DNA of 64,000 bases, taken from contig NZ_SDSD01000001.1 in the NCBI RefSeq assembly GCF_004798965.1, positions 868,001 to 932,000 of the forward strand, read 5' to 3'. Shown piece by piece: positions 30,904 to 39,651 of this stretch. How positions within the stretch are numbered: position 1 is the stretch's first letter; each line of letters starts with the position of its first letter. This DNA comes from Onishia niordana (GTDB taxonomy: Bacteria > Pseudomonadota > Gammaproteobacteria > Pseudomonadales > Halomonadaceae). The notes below the pieces were generated by a model. It worked only from the letters and a program-made list of their open reading frames with translations. It was not told where the DNA came from and ran no database searches. The position numbers and the translations under genes are program-made.

Positions 30904-32025
30904 TCAGCGCAGCCGGGTAAGCAGCGCATCCATGCAGCCCCACAACCATTCGCGCAGCCGTTGCAGCCTTGGCCGACGCGCCCAGCGTGTCGCATCGACT
31001 TCCTGGCTTGCCAGGAAGTTGCGCTCGAAGAGCGACTGCACGTCTTTAGCGAAGCGCGGGTCGCGCACCTCCTGATTAGCCTCCAGGTTCCATTGCAGGT
31101 TCCAGTGGTCGAAGTTGCAGGAGCCGATCGCGCTCCAGTCATCGGCCAGCGAGAACTTGGCGTGGATGAAACTCGGCTGGAACTCGAAGATGCGCACACC
31201 GGCGCGTAGCATCCGACCATAGAAACGCTGGCCGGCATAGCGCACACCGGGGTGATCATGATTCGTTCCCGGCAAGAGCAGACGCACATCGACACCCCGC
31301 CGGGCCGCTTTCACGAGACGGTTGCGCAAACTCAGGGTCGGTACGAAATAGGGCGTGCAGATCCATACCCGATCTTGCGCTGACGCGAGTTGTGCAAGCA
31401 GCGAGCGGCGAATGGCCTGATAACGATAGCCCTGCCCCCAGACCACGCGCCCGAGCATTCCCTGAGCATCTTGATGTACCACCGGCGCGACGCGCAGCCG
31501 ACGGACCAACGCCGCATCGCCCTCCCCACGACTCAACGAGGAATCCCAAAGCCTTGAAAACAGTCGCACCCAATCGGCGACCACCGGTCCCTCGATGCGG
31601 ACGGCCACTTCGTACCAGGCGCCGAGGAAGGCATCTACCGCACCAAAGCCGCCGGTGAAGGCCAGCTTTCCATCGATAACCAAAAGCTTGCGATGATCCC
31701 GGGTCAGATTGTGAGCAAGTGACCGCCAGGCCAGCGGGTTAAAGAATCGCAGTGCCACACCGCTTTCCTCGAGCCGCCGCCTATCGCTCGCCTCAAGCCC
31801 CATGGCCCCGTAGTCATCGAGCAACATCAGTACCGTTACCCCGCGCGTCGCGGCCGCTCCCAACGCCTCGATCAGGGAATCGGACAGCCGCCCTGACTCC
31901 ATCAGGTAAAGCTCGAGGATCACCGACTCGCGCGCCTCCTCGAGGGTCCTGAACATTTCGGGCAGAAATTGCTCCGCTTCGGCCAGCAGCGTAAAGCGAT
32001 TACCGTCGCGCCAGTTCCCTTGCAT
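30904..32025 (-). CDS. Phospholipase D/cardiolipin synthase (ClsB-like)
   Basis: 373 residues with two HKD motifs, His111-Lys113-Asp118 (DHRKLLVIDG) and His288-Lys290-Asp295 (IHAKFSLAD), as in cardiolipin synthases. It lacks the N-terminal membrane helices of ClsA, so it is closest to ClsB, which makes cardiolipin from phosphatidylglycerol or PE. It converges with the UPF0149 gene and lies divergent to plsB, another phospholipid gene. Confidence 0.9.
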   Translation of the reverse strand: MQGNWRDGNRFTLLAEAEQFLPEMFRTLEEARESVILELYLMESGRLSDSLIEALGAAATRGVTVLMLLDDYGAMGLEASDRRRLEESGVALRFFNPLAWRSLAHNLTRDHRKLLVIDGKLAFTGGFGAVDAFLGAWYEVAVRIEGPVVADWVRLFSRLWDSSLSRGEGDAALVRRLRVAPVVHQDAQGMLGRVVWGQGYRYQAIRRSLLAQLASAQDRVWICTPYFVPTLSLRNRLVKAARRGVDVRLLLPGTNHDHPGVRYAGQRFYGRMLRAGVRIFEFQPSFIHAKFSLADDWSAIGSCNFDHWNLQWNLEANQEVRDPRFAKDVQSLFERNFLASQEVDATRWARRPRLQRLREWLWGCMDALLTRLR

Positions 32026-32250
32026 GCCAGCATCCTGTGGTCGGGCGCTGCATCGCGCCCTTTGATGAGTTTCCGTTCATGCGAGCCACCCAAGCGTCAC
32101 AAGCATGACACCAGCCTGCACCACTCGCTTGCCCAGGTTGCCTTTCCCCCCGGAGCGGGAGGGTTGTCTCCCTTGCGGTTATCCCAGTCCCATACAGGCC
32201 CCTGTTACGGGCGCTATACTAAGACCCCTAATATTCCATAAGGTAAGGGA

Positions 32251-34734
32251 ATGCCCTGGACCTCTGCCCTATCCCGTCTTCATCGCCGCCCGATTCGCGC
32301 CCTGCTACGAGGGCTGATCAAGGCCTGGGTCGATGTCCGCCTGATGGAACCCGAACCCGCCTCGCTTGGGCTGTCTTCGACGGCGAGGACAGTCTATGTA
32401 CTGCCACATCCGGCACTATCGGATCGCTTGCTGCTCGAGACCCTGTGTGCGCGGCATGGACTGCCTGCCCCCGACCTGCCATTCCCTGACCAGCGACCGC
32501 CCCTGCAACACTGGGTCGCTCTGCCGGGACGGCGCCGCAAGAGCGCGGCCCCATTCATTGGCTATCTGGAGTGGCTAGAGGCTCACCCCGAAAAAGACCT
32601 TGAGCTCCTGCCGGTCAGTGTCTTCTGGGGACGCGCGCCGGGCAAGCGCTTCGGCTTCTGGTCGATGCTTACAGCCGATGACTGGGCACTGACGGGACGC
32701 CTCAAGCGCGCCCTGGCGGTACTGGTGCATGGCCGCAACGTTGAGGTGCACATCGGCGCGCCGCTGTCGTTACGCGGGCTGCAGGATACCCGGCCCGACG
32801 CCCTCACCAACCGCAAGGTGGCCAGGCTTTTGAGAGTCCACTTCAGGCGCCAGCGCACTCGGGTGCTGGGCCCGGATCTCTCTCACCGGCGCACCCTGAT
32901 CGACGGCGTGGTGGCAAGCCCGACGGTACAACACGCCATCGACGAGACCGCCACTGCCGAGGGCCTGGCAGCGGAGCGCGTCGAGAGGCGCGCCCGGCGG
33001 TATGGCCGCGAGATCGCCTCCAATATGTCCTACCCCGTGCTGAGACTGCTCGATGGGCTGCTCGAGCGCCTATGGACGCGGCTCTACGACGGTGTCGATG
33101 TTCACGGCATCGACGAAGTCAAGGCCCTGGCCGGCGATCACACCCTGGTCTATGTGCCCTGTCACCGCAGCCATATCGACTACCTGCTGCTGTCCTACGT
33201 GCTCTTCCATGAGGGACTGATGCCGCCGCATATCGCCGCCGGCCGCAACCTCGACATGCCCGTTATCGGACCGCTGCTACGTCGCGGCGGCGCCTTCTTC
33301 CTGCGCCGCAGTTTCAAGGGCAATTCCCTTTATCGAGCGGCATTTCAGGAGTATCTGGACCGACTGCTGTCCCGCGGCCACCCACTCGAGTACTTCATCG
33401 AAGGCGGACGCTCGCGCAGTGGCCGCCTGCTCGACCCACGCCCCGGCATGCTGGCCATGACGTTGCGTTCTCATGCCCGAGGCGTAACCACCCGCGGCCA
33501 TTCCGGGAAACTCGCCTTCATACCAGTGGCCATCGGCTATGAACGCATCATGGAGAGCAAGAGCTATCGGGCGGAGCTTGCCGGCAAGGCCAAGCGACGC
33601 GAGTCGCCGCTCGCTCTGTTCAGAGTGATGGGCCGGCTGCGCCAGCCTTTCGGCCGGGTCAGCGTGACCATCGGCAAGCCTCTGTTGCTGACGCCCTTCC
33701 TCGATGCCGAGACCCCGGAATGGCGTCAACCGGGCGACGAACATTGGCAGGCGTCTGCGGTGCCACGCCTCGGCGAGGAACTGGCACGACGCATCAATGC
33801 TGCCGTGCCCCTCAATGCCGTCAACCTGGTCGCCCTGGTGCTGCTGGCCACCCCACACCAAGCCATCGAACGCGACCTGCTGGAACAACAGCTCAGCCTG
33901 CTGGTCGACGTGGCGAGGGCAGATAGCGCCACACTTCCCGCCGGCACTGCCGATGAGTGGATCAACCATGCTGAGGCGCTGGGATTCATCCAGCAGCGTG
34001 ACCAGGCGCTAGGCAAGCTGGTGCTGGCGAGCCCGGAACAAGCGAGCCTGCTGAGCTGGTACCGCAACAATGCGCTGCACCATTTTGCCCTGGCAGGGCT
34101 GGTGGCCTTCGCCTTTCGCAATAACTCCAGCTTCAACCTGGAGGAGCTGCATGCCCTGCTGGCACCGGGCTGGCCGGTGCTGGTGCGTGAGCTATACATC
34201 ACGCCGCCGAAGGATCTGGCCGCCGCACTCGGCGCCACGCTTGATCAGTTGGCCAACAAGGGGCTGCTTGTCCGTGATACACAGCCGGATGAAGCCGACA
34301 CTTGCGCCCCTCGCTGGCAGCGCCCCTCAGCCAGGCTTGCCGCCAACGAACAGCTGCACCTGCTGGGCCGCCAGGTACAGCCCTCGCTGGAGCGTGGCTA
34401 TCTGCTGCTTGCAAGCCTGCTACGCCTGCCAAGCGCCAGCCTGACCCGTGAACAGCTCGCCGAGCAAAGCGGTCTGTTGGCCGAGCGGCTGGCCTTGCTG
34501 TCAGGTCTGGACACGCCGGAGTTCTTCGATCGGCGACTGTTTTCGGGGCTCGTCGGGAGCCTGGAGGCAGATGGCTGGATATGGCAGGACGAAGCAGAGC
34601 GGCTCTGCTACGGCGCAGCGCTTTCAGAGACCGCCGAGCAGATTAACACCCTCTTCGACCCGGCCTTGCGACACCGCCTGCAGCAGCTCGCGGTGCCTAC
34701 TGAAAAGACGGGGGGAGCGGCAGACGCCAGCTAG
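32251..34734 (+). CDS. plsB: Glycerol-3-phosphate 1-O-acyltransferase PlsB
   Basis: Catalyses the first step of membrane phospholipid synthesis at the inner membrane, transferring an acyl group to glycerol-3-phosphate. 827 residues, close to the E. coli length (807). The catalytic HX4D is His305 and Asp310 in CHRSHIDYLL. Other acyltransferase blocks are GGAFFLRRSFKG, FIEGGRSRSGR and FIPVAIGYE. A -10-like TATACT lies at 32215-32220. It converges with rsmJ; a small hairpin spans the stop codons. Confidence 0.97.
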   Translation: MPWTSALSRLHRRPIRALLRGLIKAWVDVRLMEPEPASLGLSSTARTVYVLPHPALSDRLLLETLCARHGLPAPDLPFPDQRPPLQHWVALPGRRRKSAAPFIGYLEWLEAHPEKDLELLPVSVFWGRAPGKRFGFWSMLTADDWALTGRLKRALAVLVHGRNVEVHIGAPLSLRGLQDTRPDALTNRKVARLLRVHFRRQRTRVLGPDLSHRRTLIDGVVASPTVQHAIDETATAEGLAAERVERRARRYGREIASNMSYPVLRLLDGLLERLWTRLYDGVDVHGIDEVKALAGDHTLVYVPCHRSHIDYLLLSYVLFHEGLMPPHIAAGRNLDMPVIGPLLRRGGAFFLRRSFKGNSLYRAAFQEYLDRLLSRGHPLEYFIEGGRSRSGRLLDPRPGMLAMTLRSHARGVTTRGHSGKLAFIPVAIGYERIMESKSYRAELAGKAKRRESPLALFRVMGRLRQPFGRVSVTIGKPLLLTPFLDAETPEWRQPGDEHWQASAVPRLGEELARRINAAVPLNAVNLVALVLLATPHQAIERDLLEQQLSLLVDVARADSATLPAGTADEWINHAEALGFIQQRDQALGKLVLASPEQASLLSWYRNNALHHFALAGLVAFAFRNNSSFNLEELHALLAPGWPVLVRELYITPPKDLAAALGATLDQLANKGLLVRDTQPDEADTCAPRWQRPSARLAANEQLHLLGRQVQPSLERGYLLLASLLRLPSASLTREQLAEQSGLLAERLALLSGLDTPEFFDRRLFSGLVGSLEADGWIWQDEAERLCYGAALSETAEQINTLFDPALRHRLQQLAVPTEKTGGAADAS

Positions 34735-34753
34735 CCGGCAAAGCCGAGGCTAG
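34731..34753. terminator. Small hairpin between convergent plsB and rsmJ
   Basis: CTAGCC and GGCTAG pair around an 11-base loop that contains GGCAAAGCC. It overlaps the stop codons of both genes. There is no T-run, so it is a weak terminator candidate. Confidence 0.35.
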
Positions 34754-35583
34754 AGATCGCGCAAGGAGCGATGCACGTACAGGTCATAGCGGCTGGTCTT
34801 GCCCTCGATAACGTGGTGCGGCGCTGGGCCTTCAATGGGCGGCGCCTTGCGCGGGCGCTTGACCACCACCCGATGGCTGGCGACATCCAGAGCCGCTTCA
34901 AGCAGCCGCGGCGCATCCTCATCATCGCCGGCAAGCTCACGGAAGAGCCGCATCTCCTTCTTCACCAGTGCCGACTTGTCGCGGTGGGGAAACATGGGGT
35001 CCAGATGAATCACCTGAGGGGAGTGGCCAGTGTCATCAATGGCCTTGGCAAGGCACCGGCTGGCATCGGCATGCGCCAGCATGAGTCGCGTTACAATCGA
35101 TGCCGTCTCAGCGTCATGCTGGGCGCGCACCAGGGCATCCTCGAGCAGCGCATAGATCGCCGGCACTCTTTCGATCATCAACACCTCGGCGCCCAGGCTC
35201 GCCAGCACGAAGGCGTCGCGACCGAGTCCTGCGGTCGCATCGACGATGCGTGGAGAGGCTCCGCCCTTCCCCGCTCCCAGGCCACAGGCCTTGGCAATCA
35301 GCTGGCCACGCCCTCCGCCGAAGCGACGGCGATGAGCCGCCTTGCCGGCCACGAAATCAGCGGCCAACGGCTTGCCATAGCGCCGCTCATCGCCGCCAAG
35401 CACCAGTCGGCCCTCGGTTTCCATCAGCGTGAGACGCGGCCCAGGGGCATCCACCCGCGGCAGGCCAAGACGGGTGGCAAGGCTCTCAAGGCCCTCGCCA
35501 CAGACAACCACCGGCGGTTCATCGTCGCCTGGCTGTCTCTCCTGGCCTGCTAGGGCCACTTCAGTGTCCTGCGCGTCGCTCAT
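34750..35583 (-). CDS. rsmJ: 16S rRNA (guanine-1516-N2)-methyltransferase RsmJ
   Basis: A 277-residue SAM-dependent methyltransferase that modifies G1516 of 16S rRNA. Motif I is VDATAGLGRDAFVLASLG, and the catalytic-type motif is HLDPMFPHR, as in E. coli RsmJ (YhiQ). The N terminus is about 25 residues longer than in E. coli. It overlaps tsaB by four bases. Confidence 0.94.
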   Translation of the reverse strand: MSDAQDTEVALAGQERQPGDDEPPVVVCGEGLESLATRLGLPRVDAPGPRLTLMETEGRLVLGGDERRYGKPLAADFVAGKAAHRRRFGGGRGQLIAKACGLGAGKGGASPRIVDATAGLGRDAFVLASLGAEVLMIERVPAIYALLEDALVRAQHDAETASIVTRLMLAHADASRCLAKAIDDTGHSPQVIHLDPMFPHRDKSALVKKEMRLFRELAGDDEDAPRLLEAALDVASHRVVVKRPRKAPPIEGPAPHHVIEGKTSRYDLYVHRSLRDL

Positions 35584-36284
35584 CGACTCTTCTGCCAGGC
35601 CACCTGATCACGCAGGTAGACCGGCTGAGCGAGGTGTGGCGCCACGCCGCCGCCTTCTGCCAGGCTCTCGGCCGCCAGCAGCACCATGTCCTCGGCCGCT
35701 GGCTGCATGTCGGGCAAATGCTGACTGACGCCAGCCTGAACCGTTACCGGCAGCGATTCCCACTGCTCCCAGCCAGAGCCCACGCCGACCCAGTCGGCTT
35801 CTTCATGCCCGGCCGGCAGGCTCAACCGCTCGGGCGATAGCAGTCCTTCCTCGGCAAGTCGGGTCAGCTGGCCGTCATGGCAGCGGTAGGCGGCGGTATA
35901 AAGCTCGCCCATACGGGCATCGATCACCGGCAACACGTGGCGGAGATGGTGGCGACGATGCCCCGCCAGCGCCAGCGCCTCGAGGGTCGAAACGCCGATC
36001 AGCGGAACCTCGAGGCCGAAGGCCAACCCCTGGGCAACGCCCGCGGCGATGCGCAGGCCGGTAAACGACCCCGGGCCCTGGCCATAGGCCAGGGCGTCCA
36101 GGTCCGCGAGTGTCAGGCCAGCCTCATCGAGGAGTTCGTCGATCATCGGCATCAGCCGCCGCGTGTGTTCGCGGGGTGCCAGCATGAAGCGGGTCAGTAA
36201 TTGATCGTCATGGCCGTCGCGGCGAATAAGCAGGGCAGCGGAACAGGCGCTCGAGGAGGCATCCAGGGCCAGCAGGGTCGGCAT
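35580..36284 (-). CDS. tsaB: tRNA threonylcarbamoyladenosine biosynthesis protein TsaB
   Basis: A 234-residue ASKHA-fold protein that scaffolds TsaD/TsaE in making t6A37 of tRNA. Motifs: LALDASSSACSAALL at the N terminus, REHTRRLMPMIDELL, and YGQGPGSFTGLRIAAG. The start is ATG 36284, which matches the family N terminus; the frame is open to 36425. TATAAT (36321-36316) upstream may be the -10 box. It is followed by rsmJ with a four-base overlap. Confidence 0.94.
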   Translation of the reverse strand: MPTLLALDASSSACSAALLIRRDGHDDQLLTRFMLAPREHTRRLMPMIDELLDEAGLTLADLDALAYGQGPGSFTGLRIAAGVAQGLAFGLEVPLIGVSTLEALALAGHRRHHLRHVLPVIDARMGELYTAAYRCHDGQLTRLAEEGLLSPERLSLPAGHEEADWVGVGSGWEQWESLPVTVQAGVSQHLPDMQPAAEDMVLLAAESLAEGGGVAPHLAQPVYLRDQVAWQKSR

Positions 36285-36466
36285 AGCGGTATCGACGTCA
36301 GGAGATGTGGTACGCATTATACGCCGCGGCCTAGGGTGCGGGGAATGGTGCGAAAAAGAGGACTGCGCAGGGACGGAAGTCGCGCGGGGAAAGCCAGATG
36401 AGAGGCCAGACACGCCAAATGCCAAAAATGAATGGCAATGGCATCTGTGTGGCGGCGCCTAAACCA

Positions 36467-36494
36467 CCGAGGGCCCGCCATGGCGAGCCCTCGG
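36467..36494 (-). terminator. Hairpin downstream of adk
   Basis: On the minus strand CCGAGGGC and GCCCTCGG pair with an inner CGCCATGGCG stem, 20 bases after the adk stop. It is followed only by TGGTTT, so termination efficiency is uncertain. Confidence 0.5.
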
Positions 36495-36513
36495 GGGATG
36501 GAGCGAAAGGCGT

Positions 36514-37482
<969 letters not shown>

Positions 37483-39525
37483 TCACAGCAACAGGCGACG
37501 GATATCCGTCAGCATCTGGCCGAGGAAGGCCGTGAAGCGGGCCCCATCGGCCCCGTTGACTGCCCGGTGGTCGAAGGATAGCGACAGCGGCATGGTCAGC
37601 CGCGGCTGGAAGGCCGCGCCGTCCCACACCGGCTTCATCGACGCCTTGGAGACGCCGAGGATGGCGACCTCCGGCGGGTTGACGATCGGCGTGAAGGCGG
37701 TGCCGCCGATGGAACCCAGGCTCGAGATGGTGAAACAGCCACCCGTCATCTCATCGCGCTTGAGCTTCTTGGTCTGCGCCTTCTTGGCCAGTTCTACCGA
37801 TTCCTTGGCCAGGTCGATCAGCGACTTCTGGTCGGCGTTGCGGATCACCGGCACCATCAGGCCGTCCGGCGTATCCACGGCGATGCCGATGTGCACGTAT
37901 TTCTTGTGCACCACGGTCTCGCCGTCGCTCTTCAGGCTGACGTTGAACTGCGGGTACTTCTGCAGCGCCACGGCGCAGGCCTTGATCAGGAACGGCAGCG
38001 GCGTGAGCTTGGCACCCTGCGCCTCGGCCTCGGCCTTCATCGACTTGCGGAAGGCCTCGAGCTCGGTGATGTCGGCCTCGTCGAACTGGGTGACATGCGG
38101 GATGTTGACCCAGCTGCGATGCAGGTTGGTGGCGCCCATCTTCATCAGGCGACCCATCGGCTTCTCTTCGATCTCGCCGAACTGGCTGAAGTCCTGATCC
38201 GGGATCGGCGGAATGCCGGAGCCGCCGGCGGCGGCTGGTGCTGAAGCGGGTGCCGCCTTGCCCTGAGACTGGGCCATCACCTGCTTGACGTAGCCGTGCA
38301 CGTCTTCCTTCAGCACCCGGCCCTTGGGACCGCTCGCCTTGACCCGCGACAGATCGACCCCCATTTCACGGGCCAGCATGCGCACCGCGGGACCGGCATG
38401 CACGCGCTTGCCATCGCTCGGCTGTGAGCTGGGCTCGGCATCCTGCTTAGGCGCCGAAGAGTCTCCCTTGGAGGCTGAGGATTCCGGCTTCTTGGGCGCT
38501 GGCGTCTCTTGCTTCGCTGCGGAAGACTCCTGCTTCGACGCCGCCTTTTTGGGAGCGGGTTTCGCACCGGCCACCTCGACATAGCCGATCAAGTCACCCT
38601 CGGAGACGGTATCGCCTTCCTTCACCGCGAGCTCGACCAGCTTGCCCTTGTAGGGGCTCGGCACGTCCATCGACGCCTTGTCGGACTCGAGCGTGATCAA
38701 CGCATCTTCTTCGTTGATCTCGTCGCCTTCGGCCACCGCGACCTCGATGATCGGCACGTCCTCGCTACCGCCGATATCGGGAACGCGAATCTCCTTACGC
38801 TGCGGTTCGCCTTCACCGGCATCCTGTGAGTCGTCATCCGCGCTCTGCTCAGCCGCGTTGTCGCTGCTGTCATCGGCAGCCGGTTCGGATGCCGACTCGG
38901 ACTCGCCGTCATCCTCGCCCTCTTCACCGGCGATTTCCATGGTGCCGATCAGATCGCCTTCGGAGACGGTGTCGCCTTCCTTGACCGCAAGCGAGACGAG
39001 CTTGCCGCTATGCGGGCTCGGCACGTCCATCGAGGCCTTGTCGGACTCAAGCGTGATCAGCGCATCTTCTGCGTTGACCTCATCGCCCTCGGCGACGGCC
39101 AGCTCGATGATCGGTACATCCTCGCTGCCACCGATGTCCGGCACCTTGATCTCGACAGTGCGTTTGCCGCCCGAGGCTTTCTTGGCCGGCTTGTCATCGC
39201 TCTTGGGTGCAGCAGTGTCCTTGCTAGCCGAGGACGCCGGCTTCTCGTCTTCGTCCTTGGAGGCTGTCTTTTCGTCCTCGCCGCCGCCTTCGGCTTCGAG
39301 TTCGAGAATGTCGTCGCCTTCGGAGACGGTATCGCCTTCCTTGACCAGCAGCTTGACGACCTTGCCGCCCTTGGGCGCCGGGACATCCATGCTGGCCTTA
39401 TCGGACTCGAGAGTAATCATGGTGTCTTCGGCGGCGATCACATCGCCTACCGACACCGCGATCTCGATGATTTCGACATCGGTGCTGCCACCGATATCGG
39501 GAACTTTGATGATTTCGCTACTCAA
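37483..39525 (-). CDS. aceF: Dihydrolipoyllysine acetyltransferase (E2 of pyruvate dehydrogenase)
   Basis: The core E2 subunit, which passes the acetyl group from lipoate to CoA. 680 residues. Three lipoyl domains carry target lysines 43, 163 and 283, each in a LESDKASMDVP context. They are joined by linkers unusually rich in Asp, Glu, Ser and Ala, up to about 50 residues long. A peripheral subunit-binding domain follows (about 380-415, AGPAVRMLAREMGVDL), then the catalytic domain ending in DHRAVNGADGARF. It is 126 bases downstream of aceE in one operon. Three lipoyl domains match the E. coli layout. Confidence 0.97.
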   Translation of the reverse strand: MSSEIIKVPDIGGSTDVEIIEIAVSVGDVIAAEDTMITLESDKASMDVPAPKGGKVVKLLVKEGDTVSEGDDILELEAEGGGEDEKTASKDEDEKPASSASKDTAAPKSDDKPAKKASGGKRTVEIKVPDIGGSEDVPIIELAVAEGDEVNAEDALITLESDKASMDVPSPHSGKLVSLAVKEGDTVSEGDLIGTMEIAGEEGEDDGESESASEPAADDSSDNAAEQSADDDSQDAGEGEPQRKEIRVPDIGGSEDVPIIEVAVAEGDEINEEDALITLESDKASMDVPSPYKGKLVELAVKEGDTVSEGDLIGYVEVAGAKPAPKKAASKQESSAAKQETPAPKKPESSASKGDSSAPKQDAEPSSQPSDGKRVHAGPAVRMLAREMGVDLSRVKASGPKGRVLKEDVHGYVKQVMAQSQGKAAPASAPAAAGGSGIPPIPDQDFSQFGEIEEKPMGRLMKMGATNLHRSWVNIPHVTQFDEADITELEAFRKSMKAEAEAQGAKLTPLPFLIKACAVALQKYPQFNVSLKSDGETVVHKKYVHIGIAVDTPDGLMVPVIRNADQKSLIDLAKESVELAKKAQTKKLKRDEMTGGCFTISSLGSIGGTAFTPIVNPPEVAILGVSKASMKPVWDGAAFQPRLTMPLSLSFDHRAVNGADGARFTAFLGQMLTDIRRLLL

Positions 39526-39651
39526 GGTCGCGCTCCTTTCCTAATCATGCTCGCTGCAGGCGCAAAATGGGTCAGGGAGGGCGGGCTGACGCGGCATGAT
39601 TGCCGTGCCTTTGTCACTCGCCCGCCGCCTTATCAACCCCTTACGGGCGCT

